In this document: positions 29,794-39,367 of the stretch, piece after piece
How positions within the stretch are numbered: the first letter of the stretch is position 1
Layout of the letters: each line of letters starts with the position of its first letter
Assembly (NCBI GenBank): GCA_021297855.1
Contig: JAJTHM010000030.1
Span: 1-64,000 of the forward strand
DNA from: Sphingobacteriales bacterium
GTDB taxonomy: Bacteria; Bacteroidota; Bacteroidia; Chitinophagales; JADJOU01
Reading direction: 5' to 3'
Length of the DNA stretch: 64,000 nt
Notes under the pieces: model-generated
Databases searched by the model: none
Told to the model about the DNA's origin: nothing
The model's input: the letters and a program-made list of their open reading frames with translations, nothing else
Position numbers and translations under genes: made by a program

Positions 29794-31038
29794 ATGCGAA
29801 GAGTTGTCATTACAGGCCTCGGAGCTGTGACACCTCTTGGTAATGATATTGGCACCTTTTGGAATGCTCTAGTAGCAGGTACTTCAGGTGCCAATTTAAT
29901 TACCAAATTTGACACAACTCTTTTCAAGACTAAATTTGCTTGTGAGTTAAAGAATTTTGATCCGTTAGCATATATAGAAAAGAAAGAAGTTTCTCGACTA
30001 GACCCATCAGCCATATATGCTATAGCTGCAGGCACTCAAGCTGTGGAGGATAGCGGTATCCTCTCCAATTTCAATCCTGATAGAGTCGGCGTATTGTGGT
30101 CTTCTGGCATAGGAGGTATTTTGACCTTCCAGCAGGAGATTACCAACTTCGCCACAGGCAATGGTACACCGAGATTCAATCCATTCTTTATTCCAAAAAT
30201 GATTCCAGACATCAGTGCTGGTCATATATCGATGAAATATGGATTTAGGGGACCTAACTTTGCTCCAGTAGCTGCTTGTGCTTCATCTACAATTGCGATT
30301 GCAGATGCATTTATGTATATCAAATACGGTAGAATAGATGCTTGTGTCGCGGGAGGATCTGAAGCCGCGATAACAGAAGGAGGAATCGGTGGATTCAATG
30401 CCATGAAAGCACTCAGCGAGCGAAATGATGATTATTTGACGGCTTCTCGTCCGTTCGATTCTACCAGAGATGGTTTCGTCATGGGAGAAGGCGGCTGTGG
30501 TCTTATATTGGAAGAATTAGAACACGCTCTCAAAAGAGGTGCGAAGATATATTGTGAAGTAGTTGGTACAGGTATGACTGCTGATGCGCATCATTTGACC
30601 GCTCCGCATCCAGAAGGACTTGGCGCCTACAATGTGATGAAAAACGCCATAGACGAAGCAGGATTAGCTGCAGAGGAAATAGACTATGTCAATGTGCATG
30701 GGACTTCCACTCCGCTAGGCGACATTGCCGAATTGAAGGCTATCAAAAAATTATTTGGAGATGCTGCTTATAATATGAATATCAGTTCGACCAAATCACA
30801 AACGGGTCATCTACTCGGTGCAGCGGGTGCTATAGAAGCTATCGCCTGTGTCAAATCCGTGCAAGAAGATATCATACCACCGACCATCAACTTCACCACA
30901 CCAGACGAACATATCGACCAAAAGCTTAATTTAACGCTCAATACAGCTCAAAAACGAACAGTCAATACTGCGTTGAGTAATACCTTTGGCTTCGGTGGAC
31001 ACAATGCCTCCGCTGTCTTTAAAAAGTTCAAAGGATAA
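29794..31038 (+). CDS. fabF: Beta-ketoacyl-ACP synthase II
   Basis: 414 aa; RVVITGLGAVTPLGND, ACASSTIAIADA (KAS Cys), NTFGFGGHNASAVF. Confidence 0.97.
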   Translation: MRRVVITGLGAVTPLGNDIGTFWNALVAGTSGANLITKFDTTLFKTKFACELKNFDPLAYIEKKEVSRLDPSAIYAIAAGTQAVEDSGILSNFNPDRVGVLWSSGIGGILTFQQEITNFATGNGTPRFNPFFIPKMIPDISAGHISMKYGFRGPNFAPVAACASSTIAIADAFMYIKYGRIDACVAGGSEAAITEGGIGGFNAMKALSERNDDYLTASRPFDSTRDGFVMGEGGCGLILEELEHALKRGAKIYCEVVGTGMTADAHHLTAPHPEGLGAYNVMKNAIDEAGLAAEEIDYVNVHGTSTPLGDIAELKAIKKLFGDAAYNMNISSTKSQTGHLLGAAGAIEAIACVKSVQEDIIPPTINFTTPDEHIDQKLNLTLNTAQKRTVNTALSNTFGFGGHNASAVFKKFKG

Positions 31039-31112
31039 TAATTAGAATCTAGTCATAAACGATGTTTTGACTACACAACACCCCTTAAGGCCTTTATGGC
31101 AATACTGCCCAC

Positions 31113-31158
31113 AAAATAAACAAACCAAGAGTCCCGATCTGAAAAGGTCGGGATTTTT
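31113..31158 (+). repeat. 46-bp direct repeat copy 1 containing a terminator hairpin (after fabF, before fic)
   Basis: AAAATAAACAAACCAAGAGTCCCGATCTGAAAAGGTCGGGATTTTT; 43 of 46 nt identical to 31886-31931. Confidence 0.9.
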
Positions 31159-31329
31159 TTTGAAAGAAAAATTTTCAAATTTGATCGAGAGGCTCTATAT
31201 TCGTCTTCTTTAATGTATGAAATTAGCATAAAAAAAATAGGCAATTTTATACCCAAAGGAATGGTTATTTTTTACTTTGAGAATTGCCTGCCTGATGCAG
31301 ACAGGCATGTGACCGTTAAAAACAAACAC

Positions 31330-31887
31330 ATGAAAAATATTGATAAATTAAGTCTAGACAATGCGTATCGTTTATTTGATAGTGGAGATATTGAAACTAT
31401 TGAAATTGGAACTACCAAAGGATTACAGCTTATACATAAGTATTTATTTGAAGGACTTTATGATTTCGCCGGGAAAATACGCTCACAAAATATCTCAAAA
31501 GGAGGGTTTAGGTTCGCGACTGCTTTATATATAAATGAAATTTTGGCAAAAATTGAATTAATGCCCGAAAATACTTTTGAAAATTTAATTGAGAAATATG
31601 TTGAAATGAATATTGCTCATCCATTTATGGAAGGAAATGGCCGAACAATGCGTATTTGGTTGGATATGATACTTAAAGCTAGATTAAAGAAAGTAGTCAA
31701 TTGGCAATTTATCGATAAAACAGACTACCTACAAGCTATGGAACGCAGTCCTATCAATGTTTTAGAAATAAGAACCCTAGTTTGGGCTAATTTGACTGAT
31801 GACATAGATAATCGTGAAATCATCATGAAAGGAATAGAACAGTCTTATTACTACGAAGGATATGAAAAGGACAATGATGAAGATTAA
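31330..31887 (+). CDS. Class III Fic family AMP-transferase, NmFic-like (start revised from the ORF track's 31213)
   Basis: 185 aa; Fic motif [17 protein letters not shown]-terminal inhibitory-helix motif SYYYEG, i.e. (S/T)xxxE(G/N). N-terminus [40 protein letters not shown] resembles recalled Neisseria Fic sequence. Confidence 0.9.
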   Translation: MKNIDKLSLDNAYRLFDSGDIETIEIGTTKGLQLIHKYLFEGLYDFAGKIRSQNISKGGFRFATALYINEILAKIELMPENTFENLIEKYVEMNIAHPFMEGNGRTMRIWLDMILKARLKKVVNWQFIDKTDYLQAMERSPINVLEIRTLVWANLTDDIDNREIIMKGIEQSYYYEGYEKDNDED

Positions 31888-31931
31888 AATAAACAAACCA
31901 ATAGTCCCAATCTGAATAGGTCGGGATTTTT
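31886..31931 (+). repeat. 46-bp direct repeat copy 2 (overlaps fic stop codon)
   Basis: AAAATAAACAAACCAATAGTCCCAATCTGAATAGGTCGGGATTTTT. Confidence 0.9.
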
Positions 31932-31962
31932 ATTTAAAAATAACAGAAAAAGCGAGTGAGTC

Positions 31963-33576
31963 CTACCTCTTCCCTTTCCTCTCCAGCGCAGCCTCCACTA
32001 AGCCGATAAATAAAGGGTGGGGATTTTCTGGGGTGCTTTTGAGTTCGGGGTGATATTGCACACCAATAAAGAAAGGATGGTTATCGAGTTCTACAATTTC
32101 TACCAAGCCCGTATCTGGATTTTTACCACTGGTTTTCATTCCGTGACTTGTTAGCAGCTCTAGATATTCATTATTAAATTCATATCTATGTCTATGGCGC
32201 TCGCTAATTTGATTGGATTTATACAATCTATAAGCTAAGGACTTTTTATCTTTGATATGACATTCATATGCCCCTAGACGCATGGTACCGCCCAGTGCTA
32301 TGCGCGTTTTTTGCGACTCCATGATGTCTATGACAGGGTATTTCGTATTCTTATTGATTTCAACGGAATGAGCATCTTTGAGACCCATAACATTGCGGGC
32401 AAACTCAACAATGCACATTTGCATTCCTAGACAGATGCCAAAAAATGGAATTTTATGTTCCCGCACATAGCGTATGGTCTCTATTTTACCCGTGATAGCT
32501 CGTTCTCCAAATCCAGGGGCTACAAGTACGCCATGAAATTTACCTAAAACCTCTTTGACATTTTCCGCTGTGATAGATTTCGAATGAACTGGCACTACAT
32601 TGACCTTGGTAAATTTAGCAGCCCCTGCATGAATAAAAGACTCGTAAATACTCTTATAGGCGTCTTGGAGTTCGATATATTTTCCCACTAGAGCTATATT
32701 GACTTCCTGTTTAGGATGTTTGAGCTTATCTAGAAATTTATTCCATTTTTCCAGTTTGGGCTCTTTTTTAGACTTCATTTTTAGCTTTTTCAGTACCACT
32801 TTATCGATATTCTCCCGTTGAAGTTCTAAAGGTACATCGTAGATTGTTTCTTTATCTATGGCTTGAATGACAGCACTCTCCTCCACATTGCAAAACAAAG
32901 CGAGTTTTTTGCGAATATCCTTGCTGAGTTCGTGCTCTGTTCTACATATGAGGATATCAGGCTGTATCCCTGACTCCAAGAGCATTTTCACGGAATGCTG
33001 CGTCGGTTTAGTTTTAAGTTCTTTCGCTGCACTCAAGTATGGAATCAAAGTCAGATGGCAAACAATAGCATTCTCTTTGCCCATTTCCCAAATAAACTGA
33101 CGAACAGCCTCAATATAGGGTAGTGACTCAATATCGCCTACGGTTCCCCCTAGTTCTGTTATTATAAAATCTCGTTTTTTCTCCTTATTCGGTGCTGAAA
33201 ATCTGCGTTTAATTTCATCTGTGATATGAGGAATCACCTGTACGGTTTTACCCAAAAAATCACCTTTTCGCTCTCTATCAAGCACTGTTTGATAGACTCG
33301 TCCTGTGGTTACATTATTGGCTTGGGAGGTATGGGTATTGAGGAAACGCTCGTAATGACCCAAGTCTAAATCCGTTTCCGCTCCATCTTCTGTCACATAA
33401 CACTCTCCATGTTCGTATGGGTTGAGCGTACCTGGATCGATATTGAGATAGGGGTCAAATTTCTGAATAGTGACTTCAAAGCCGTGTTCCTGAAGAATCT
33501 TGGCCAATGAAGCAGCGAAGATACCTTTTCCTAAGGAAGAAGTAACGCCTCCTGTGACGAATATATATTTGGTCAT
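31963..33576 (-). CDS. pyrG: CTP synthase
   Basis: 537 aa; KYIFVTGGVTSSLGKGI; glutaminase FFGICLGMQMCIVEFARN. Confidence 0.97.
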   Translation of the reverse strand: MTKYIFVTGGVTSSLGKGIFAASLAKILQEHGFEVTIQKFDPYLNIDPGTLNPYEHGECYVTEDGAETDLDLGHYERFLNTHTSQANNVTTGRVYQTVLDRERKGDFLGKTVQVIPHITDEIKRRFSAPNKEKKRDFIITELGGTVGDIESLPYIEAVRQFIWEMGKENAIVCHLTLIPYLSAAKELKTKPTQHSVKMLLESGIQPDILICRTEHELSKDIRKKLALFCNVEESAVIQAIDKETIYDVPLELQRENIDKVVLKKLKMKSKKEPKLEKWNKFLDKLKHPKQEVNIALVGKYIELQDAYKSIYESFIHAGAAKFTKVNVVPVHSKSITAENVKEVLGKFHGVLVAPGFGERAITGKIETIRYVREHKIPFFGICLGMQMCIVEFARNVMGLKDAHSVEINKNTKYPVIDIMESQKTRIALGGTMRLGAYECHIKDKKSLAYRLYKSNQISERHRHRYEFNNEYLELLTSHGMKTSGKNPDTGLVEIVELDNHPFFIGVQYHPELKSTPENPHPLFIGLVEAALERKGKR

Positions 33577-33740
33577 TACCGTATAATTGCTAAAGTGAAT
33601 ACGGATGTCAAAGGTAGTTGAAATATTTTAATGGGATTTTATTTTGTGAATACCCGAATGAAACAGAGATGTCAAGTTTCAAAATCCAGATTTATTTTTT
33701 TTCGTTTAAATTTGCCCTAATGGCATTTGCTTATTAAAAT

Positions 33741-34217
33741 ATGAGAAATTCAGTTTTGTTAATTAGTATAGTCTTGCTAGGTATGCTAGCATGTAAAAAG
33801 GATGAACCTGCTCCGGATCTAAGTTCAGTTTGTGACAAAGGAGGCATATGGTTGGTAGATAAAAAAGATAGCTTCAATCCAAACCCTTCTTTGGATAGCT
33901 TTACATTTATGCAGGGAGGCGGCTATCATAGATTTGTCTTTACCAATTCTGAGGTAAACAAACTACAAATTGATGTACTCACCAAACCTGATTCTGGACA
34001 GACATTTATATATAAATCTATATTCGTTCGCGAGATTAGTGGTCAATATATTTCAGACCCTTTCACTTATCCTACTATGATGGATTCCATGTTAACGATT
34101 CGCAATAATGGCAGTCATTATTTAGTAAGTATTAAACCTATTAAAGCTAAAATAGGCACTTCAAGAACCATAGAACTCAGAGCCTGCGATTTGAGAATGA
34201 ATGATGTGACCCCGTAA
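33741..34217 (+). CDS. Hypothetical lipoprotein
   Basis: 158 aa; lipobox LLGMLAC. Confidence 0.65.
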   Translation: MRNSVLLISIVLLGMLACKKDEPAPDLSSVCDKGGIWLVDKKDSFNPNPSLDSFTFMQGGGYHRFVFTNSEVNKLQIDVLTKPDSGQTFIYKSIFVREISGQYISDPFTYPTMMDSMLTIRNNGSHYLVSIKPIKAKIGTSRTIELRACDLRMNDVTP

Positions 34218-34259
34218 TTGCGCATCACTCTGAATATGGTGATAAAAAATCCTATCTAC

Positions 34260-34742
34260 ATGAGATTTAAAAAGCAATTGTCGATAGGTATTGGCTTCAT
34301 GAGCCTTATGATTTGTTTATCTGTAGGATGTGACAATCAAAAAGAAATTAAAAAACAACCGATGAAAGAAATCATTAATACAAAAAAAGCCCCATCTGCT
34401 ATTGGTCCATATAGTCAGGCTGTATGGGCGGGAGACATTCTTTTTACCAGTGGTCAAATAGCCCTCATACCCGAAACTGGTGAAATGGATAACCAAAGTA
34501 TAGAAGCAGAGACACACAGGGTGATGAAAAATTTAACAGCTCTTTTGGAAGAAGCTGGATTATCATTTCATCAAGTCATAAAAGTCAGTATTTTCATCAA
34601 AGACATGAATGATTTCTCAAAAATAAATGAAATATACGCCTCCTATCTTCAAGAGCCTTATCCTGCGCGCGAAACCGTGGAAGTGGCAAGACTGCCAAAG
34701 GATGCCAGAATCGAAATCAGTGTAGTAGCCAAACGCGACTAG
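34260..34742 (+). CDS. RidA family protein with predicted lipoprotein signal (alternative RidA-core start at 34362)
   Basis: APSAIGPYSQAVWAGDILFTSGQIALIPETGEM RidA core; N-terminal MRFKKQLSIGIGFMSLMICLSVGC lipobox. Confidence 0.88.
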   Translation: MRFKKQLSIGIGFMSLMICLSVGCDNQKEIKKQPMKEIINTKKAPSAIGPYSQAVWAGDILFTSGQIALIPETGEMDNQSIEAETHRVMKNLTALLEEAGLSFHQVIKVSIFIKDMNDFSKINEIYASYLQEPYPARETVEVARLPKDARIEISVVAKRD

Positions 34743-34744
34743 CC

Positions 34745-35905
34745 ATGTTTCAATTTAAAGAAATTATTGGGCAAGAAGATGTTAAATCTTCCCTCATCAC
34801 TCAGGTAAACAGCGGCAAGCTTCATCACGCTCACCTATTTTTAGGAAAGATGGGCTATGGAACCTTTCAGCTAGCTATGGCCTTTGTCAAATACATATAC
34901 TGCCAAGACAAACAAGTGAATGATAGCTGCGGACAGTGTGCCAATTGTATTAAAATTAGCAAGCTAAATCATATAGATATTCACTGTACAGTGCCGAGTT
35001 TTGATATCAATAATTTAAGCAAGTCTTTATTGCCAAATTATAGAGAAATAATAGAAGAAAAACAAGGCTTATTTGACCTTAAAGATTGGATAGATTTTAA
35101 TAAGGAAAAAAACGCAAAAATTCGCAGTGCGGAATGTGATATTATACTGCATGATATGGGATTGTCTTCCTATGAAGATGGCTATAAGACGCAGATTATC
35201 TGGATGGCTGAGAGTTTAGAAAAAGAATCCAATAAGATACTGAAAATCTTAGAAGAACCAAATCCTCAGACCCTGTTTATATTAATGGCAGAATCATCGG
35301 ACAGATTATTGCCCACGATTCTATCCCGTTGCAATATTCATAAAATACTGCCTCTTAAAGATAATATGGTAGAAAGGTATTTAATCGATATACGACATCA
35401 TAAACCATCTGAAACCCTCACGAGAGCTATTCATTTTGCCGAAGGTGATTTAATCGAAGCTGAGCGATATCTAGCCGATGAGGAGAGCGAATTTCCACTG
35501 GAACTTAGTTTAATCAATTTTCTGCGCGGATTGATTAATTTTCATGAAAGAAAGTTCGACAATGTCAATAAGGCTATCAAACAAGCAGAAGTATTGGCTG
35601 GACAATCCAAATCTACTCAAAAGAAGTTTTTGGATTATTTCCAATATTTTCTACGCCAAGTGATTATGATAAAAATTACCCAGAATTCTCAGCTTAATGA
35701 GACCTTGCTCAAGGCAGCCCATCACTTTGCCAATACCTTGGAGATAGACCAGATAGAAGCTTGGAGCCAACTTATAGACAAATACCACTATGCTATAGAA
35801 GGAAATGCGAATGTAAAAATAAGTTTTGTATCTTTGGCAATTGAATCGGGGAAGATTCAGAATAGAGTAGAATTTGAAAATTTAGTTAGTCAATTTAGTC
35901 AATAA
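34745..35905 (+). CDS. holB: DNA polymerase III delta-prime-like subunit
   Basis: 386 aa; GQEDVKSSLITQVNSGKLHHAHLFLGKMGYG, zinc module CGQCANC, EEPNPQTLFILMAESSDRLLPTILSRC. Confidence 0.85.
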   Translation: MFQFKEIIGQEDVKSSLITQVNSGKLHHAHLFLGKMGYGTFQLAMAFVKYIYCQDKQVNDSCGQCANCIKISKLNHIDIHCTVPSFDINNLSKSLLPNYREIIEEKQGLFDLKDWIDFNKEKNAKIRSAECDIILHDMGLSSYEDGYKTQIIWMAESLEKESNKILKILEEPNPQTLFILMAESSDRLLPTILSRCNIHKILPLKDNMVERYLIDIRHHKPSETLTRAIHFAEGDLIEAERYLADEESEFPLELSLINFLRGLINFHERKFDNVNKAIKQAEVLAGQSKSTQKKFLDYFQYFLRQVIMIKITQNSQLNETLLKAAHHFANTLEIDQIEAWSQLIDKYHYAIEGNANVKISFVSLAIESGKIQNRVEFENLVSQFSQ

Positions 35906-35913
35906 AATATAGT

Positions 35914-37206
35914 ATGGGTTGTTCGAGTGGAGGATGCAGTTCTGGTGGATGTAGCACAGGGAGTTGCAATAAAAAAAATGTTTTCGACTGGTTTTCCAAT
36001 ATCCAGTTTACATCGGGCATTGATGAGTTTAATGTCGTAGAGATATCCTTTAAAGGAGGCTCAAGAAAAGATTATTATGTCAATGATAAGCGTCTGGATT
36101 TGGTGAAAGGCGAGTTTATATGTGTGGAAGGCAGTGGCGGATATGACATTGGTCAGGTTTCTCTAAAAGGGGAGTTGGTCAAGCTACAGTTGAAAAAAAA
36201 CAAAGTAGATATTAATAAGGAACCTCTACCTAAAATTCTGAGAAAGGCCAACGAAAAGGAATTGGAGATCATGGAGACCTTTCGAAAAAAAGAAATGGAT
36301 GCCATGATAAAGGCACGACTGATAGCTCGCCAGCTGAATCTAGAAATGAAAATTAGCGAGGTGGAGTACCAAGCAGATGGCAAAAAAGCCATTTTCTATT
36401 TTATAGCTGATGAGCGCGTTGACTTCAGAGAACTCATTAAACGCTTTGTAGCAGAATATAAGATTAAAATAGAACTTAAGCATATAGGTGCCCGACAAGA
36501 AGCGGGTAGAATAGGTGGTATGGGCAGTTGTGGTAGAGAATTGTGTTGCAGTACTTGGCTTAATGAATTTCCTTCCGTGACTACGAGTGCCGCCCGATAC
36601 CAAAACATATCGATCAATATTGAAAAGTTATCCGGGCAGTGCGGTAGGTTAAAGTGCTGTCTAAACTACGAACTAGCTCAATATGTGGAAGCAACAAAAG
36701 AGTTTCCATCTAATATCCATGAAATCCAAACTGAAGAAGGAGTAGCAATAGTACGAAAAACCGAAATACTCAAAAGGCAATTGGTATTTACCTATAAAAA
36801 TGATCCCGGTAGTGAGTATTATAAACTGACACTCAGCGATGTGAAAAATATCGTGGAAATGAACAAACGAGGACAGAAGCCACAGAGCTTATCCTCCATG
36901 GCTGTCAAAGATAAAGAAGAGGAGAAAGTGAAAAAAGATGAAGATTTAGTAGGACAAATTCAACTAAAAACACTCGAGAAGAATAAACAGAATACTCGAA
37001 AAAACAAAAATAAGCCTAAGAACACTAGGAGCAATTCTGCGCAGAATAATACAGCAGATCTTACCCAAGGAGACAATCAACAGAGAACAGATAAGAAGGT
37101 CAATACAAATAGACCTATTAACGAGTCGGTAAATAATCAAACTCCAAGACCAAACAATCCAAATAGAAAGAAAAAGCATCATAGAAAGCCTCCCCCAAAA
37201 GAATAA
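35914..37206 (+). CDS. ricT: PSP1/RicT-like protein with Cys-rich N-terminus
   Basis: 430 aa; MGCSSGGCSSGGCSTGSC, GGMGSCGRELCCSTWL, CGRLKCCLNYE. Confidence 0.88.
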   Translation: MGCSSGGCSSGGCSTGSCNKKNVFDWFSNIQFTSGIDEFNVVEISFKGGSRKDYYVNDKRLDLVKGEFICVEGSGGYDIGQVSLKGELVKLQLKKNKVDINKEPLPKILRKANEKELEIMETFRKKEMDAMIKARLIARQLNLEMKISEVEYQADGKKAIFYFIADERVDFRELIKRFVAEYKIKIELKHIGARQEAGRIGGMGSCGRELCCSTWLNEFPSVTTSAARYQNISINIEKLSGQCGRLKCCLNYELAQYVEATKEFPSNIHEIQTEEGVAIVRKTEILKRQLVFTYKNDPGSEYYKLTLSDVKNIVEMNKRGQKPQSLSSMAVKDKEEEKVKKDEDLVGQIQLKTLEKNKQNTRKNKNKPKNTRSNSAQNNTADLTQGDNQQRTDKKVNTNRPINESVNNQTPRPNNPNRKKKHHRKPPPKE

Positions 37207-37209
37207 ATC

Positions 37210-37698
37210 GTGCTTAGAATACTCTCCTTTTTTTTATGTTTATCTCTCTTAATAGGCTGTGATACTGATGTGGTCTATGAAAAAAGCAATCCAGTAAATA
37301 CCTATGGCTGGCATATGACGGATAGTCTTAGGTATATAGTAAATATTGATGATTCTATGCAGCGCTTCGATCTATCGTTGGGTGTGCGGCATAGGGATAT
37401 ATATGACTACACCAATCTCTATGTGAAAGTCATCACCAAACTGCCAACTGGTGAAGTGAAATCAGAGGTAATATCCCTGCCGCTTTGTGATGAATCTGGA
37501 AAATGGCTGGGAAAATGTGCGGGGGATATCTGTTTTGCGAGAATCCTCTTGCTCAAAAGAACATATTTCCCAATCAAAGGGTCTTATGCCTTCTACGTCA
37601 TGCATGAGATGAGACAAGATAAATTAAAAAATATTTTAGATATAAGTTTGAGACTTGAAAAATCAGCTAAAAAAGTTTATAGCCAAGATGAAGAATAG
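37210..37698 (+). CDS. gldH: Gliding motility lipoprotein GldH-like
   Basis: 162 aa; lipobox LSLLIGC; holB-ricT-gldH neighbourhood; VRHRDIYDYTNLYVKV, KGSYAFYVMHEMRQDKLKNILDISLRLEK. Confidence 0.83.
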   Translation: MLRILSFFLCLSLLIGCDTDVVYEKSNPVNTYGWHMTDSLRYIVNIDDSMQRFDLSLGVRHRDIYDYTNLYVKVITKLPTGEVKSEVISLPLCDESGKWLGKCAGDICFARILLLKRTYFPIKGSYAFYVMHEMRQDKLKNILDISLRLEKSAKKVYSQDEE

Positions 37699-38176
37699 AA
37701 TTGTTTTTACGTATCTAATCATTCTCCTCGTCATGTCTTCATGTCAGAATTATGATAAACCTATCTCAATAAAAAACGAAAAATTTGAAGTCGTATTACC
37801 CGGATTTGTCCAAAAAGAAGAATTGGCAGAAGACGCCGCCTTAGAATATGCCAATAGATTCAGAAATTTCTATGTGGTAGCTTTCATTTTGAAGGATAAC
37901 GTAAGCCAAGATAGCCTTTGGGCACAAACTACAACGCGCATAACCAGTGCCCTGATGAACCCAACGGTAGATTCTATACATCAACCGAATCATATTTTTA
38001 CTAAGATTACAGGAAAATTCAAAGATGAAAAAGAGCCCTTGTATTATAGCCAAAAATTGATCTATCGAAAAGGGAATAGTCTATTATTAACTATATGGAC
38101 AAGAGGTAAGGAGCGCGAAAAAAAGTATGAGGTAGAGGTAGAACGAATAATGAGTTCATTTAAATCAATGCCATGA
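37688..38176 (+). CDS. Hypothetical lipoprotein (start revised from 37655)
   Basis: ATG at 37688 gives MKNRIVFTYLIILLVMSSCQN, a lipobox signal; ATGA overlap with the next gene. Confidence 0.65.
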   Translation: MKNRIVFTYLIILLVMSSCQNYDKPISIKNEKFEVVLPGFVQKEELAEDAALEYANRFRNFYVVAFILKDNVSQDSLWAQTTTRITSALMNPTVDSIHQPNHIFTKITGKFKDEKEPLYYSQKLIYRKGNSLLLTIWTRGKEREKKYEVEVERIMSSFKSMP

Positions 38177-38730
38177 AATTGGAGGATGAAAAGATAGTAG
38201 CTATGTGCAAGGACTCCGCTCAGGTGGAGATAGGCATACGACATCTTATCCATAAGTATAAGGAAAAGTTGTATTGGCAGATAAAACGCATCGTAGAGCA
38301 TCACGACGATACAGAGGAAGTATTGCAGAATGTGTGGATTAAAATTTGGCAAAATATCGGTGGATTTAAAGGCGAAAGCGCTCTATCCACTTGGATTTAT
38401 AGAATAACCTATAACGAATCTATCTCCTACGTACAAGGCAGAAAAAAGCAAAAATTAGCTGATTGGGAGACTTCTGAGCCCCTGATCGAAGCCCACACCG
38501 ATGAAGCGCTATTCAACCATGAAATCTATGACAAAGATGAGGTAATCAAGAAGATTGAGGTGGCCATAGAAAAACTACCCCAAAAGCAAAAATTAATATT
38601 TCATTACAGATACAACGAGGAGATGCCTTATAGCCAGATAGCTGAGATTACAGGCACTTCAGAAGGAGCCTTAAAAGCTTCCTTCCACCATGCAGTCAAA
38701 AAAATTGAGGTTTTTATTAAAAAGAATTAA
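38173..38730 (+). CDS. ECF RNA polymerase sigma factor
   Basis: 185 aa; region 2 DDTEEVLQNVWIKIWQNIGGFKGESALSTWIYRITYN; region 4 LPQKQKLIFHYRYNEEMPYSQIAEITGTSEGALKASFHHAVKKI. Confidence 0.93.
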   Translation: MKLEDEKIVAMCKDSAQVEIGIRHLIHKYKEKLYWQIKRIVEHHDDTEEVLQNVWIKIWQNIGGFKGESALSTWIYRITYNESISYVQGRKKQKLADWETSEPLIEAHTDEALFNHEIYDKDEVIKKIEVAIEKLPQKQKLIFHYRYNEEMPYSQIAEITGTSEGALKASFHHAVKKIEVFIKKN

Positions 38731-38802
38731 ACCAAAGACACGAATTCTTATCTAAAAACTAAGAACGATATAGAACAAAAATGGCTATAAAAAACCATAA
38801 AG

Positions 38803-39252
38803 ATGAACCAGGAATTAAAAAATGAATTGAGTGAATTGCAATCACCATTGGCTGAAATGGATAAACATTATTTTGCCAATCAAAGTGAAGTGCCAATGGA
38901 TTACTTTTCCAGTATGGAAGATCGTTTCATTCAGTTTATAAAAGAAAACGAATCCCCTAGAGAGGCAAAACAAATCTCTATATTTGATTTCAAGCGTATA
39001 ACTTATTCAGTAGCAGCTGTATCTGCCTTTGCTATTCTTGGATTGGGTATACTCATCATCCTGCGTTCTGGCAGTGACACACAACTGAGTGAAAATGAAG
39101 TAAAAACTTTTCTGGAAGAAGAAGGTGATTTTTTGGCCTTAGAAAATTCAACTCTGGTAGAACCTTATAGAAAATTGGAAAAGTTGAGTGACAATGAGAT
39201 AAAAGATTATCTCTGTGAGGTTGAGGGAATGGATTGCGGTCAGATAAATTAA
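38803..39252 (+). CDS. Single-pass membrane protein, candidate anti-sigma factor
   Basis: 149 aa; cytoplasmic-looking N-terminus, one TM (ITYSVAAVSAFAILGLGILIILR); directly after the ECF sigma gene. Confidence 0.6.
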   Translation: MNQELKNELSELQSPLAEMDKHYFANQSEVPMDYFSSMEDRFIQFIKENESPREAKQISIFDFKRITYSVAAVSAFAILGLGILIILRSGSDTQLSENEVKTFLEEEGDFLALENSTLVEPYRKLEKLSDNEIKDYLCEVEGMDCGQIN

Positions 39253-39367
39253 TAACGAGTATTGAAACGTAACAAAAAACGAGTTAGATTTTAAAATCCC
39301 AATTCAAACAATTAGAAACAATTTTTAAAAATTAACTTATCTTTGATTTAACACAAAAAAAAGGAAC

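Noticed and set aside
36340-36617. Antisense ORFs within ricT
   Set aside because: They overlap the conserved Cys-motif region of a well-supported CDS.
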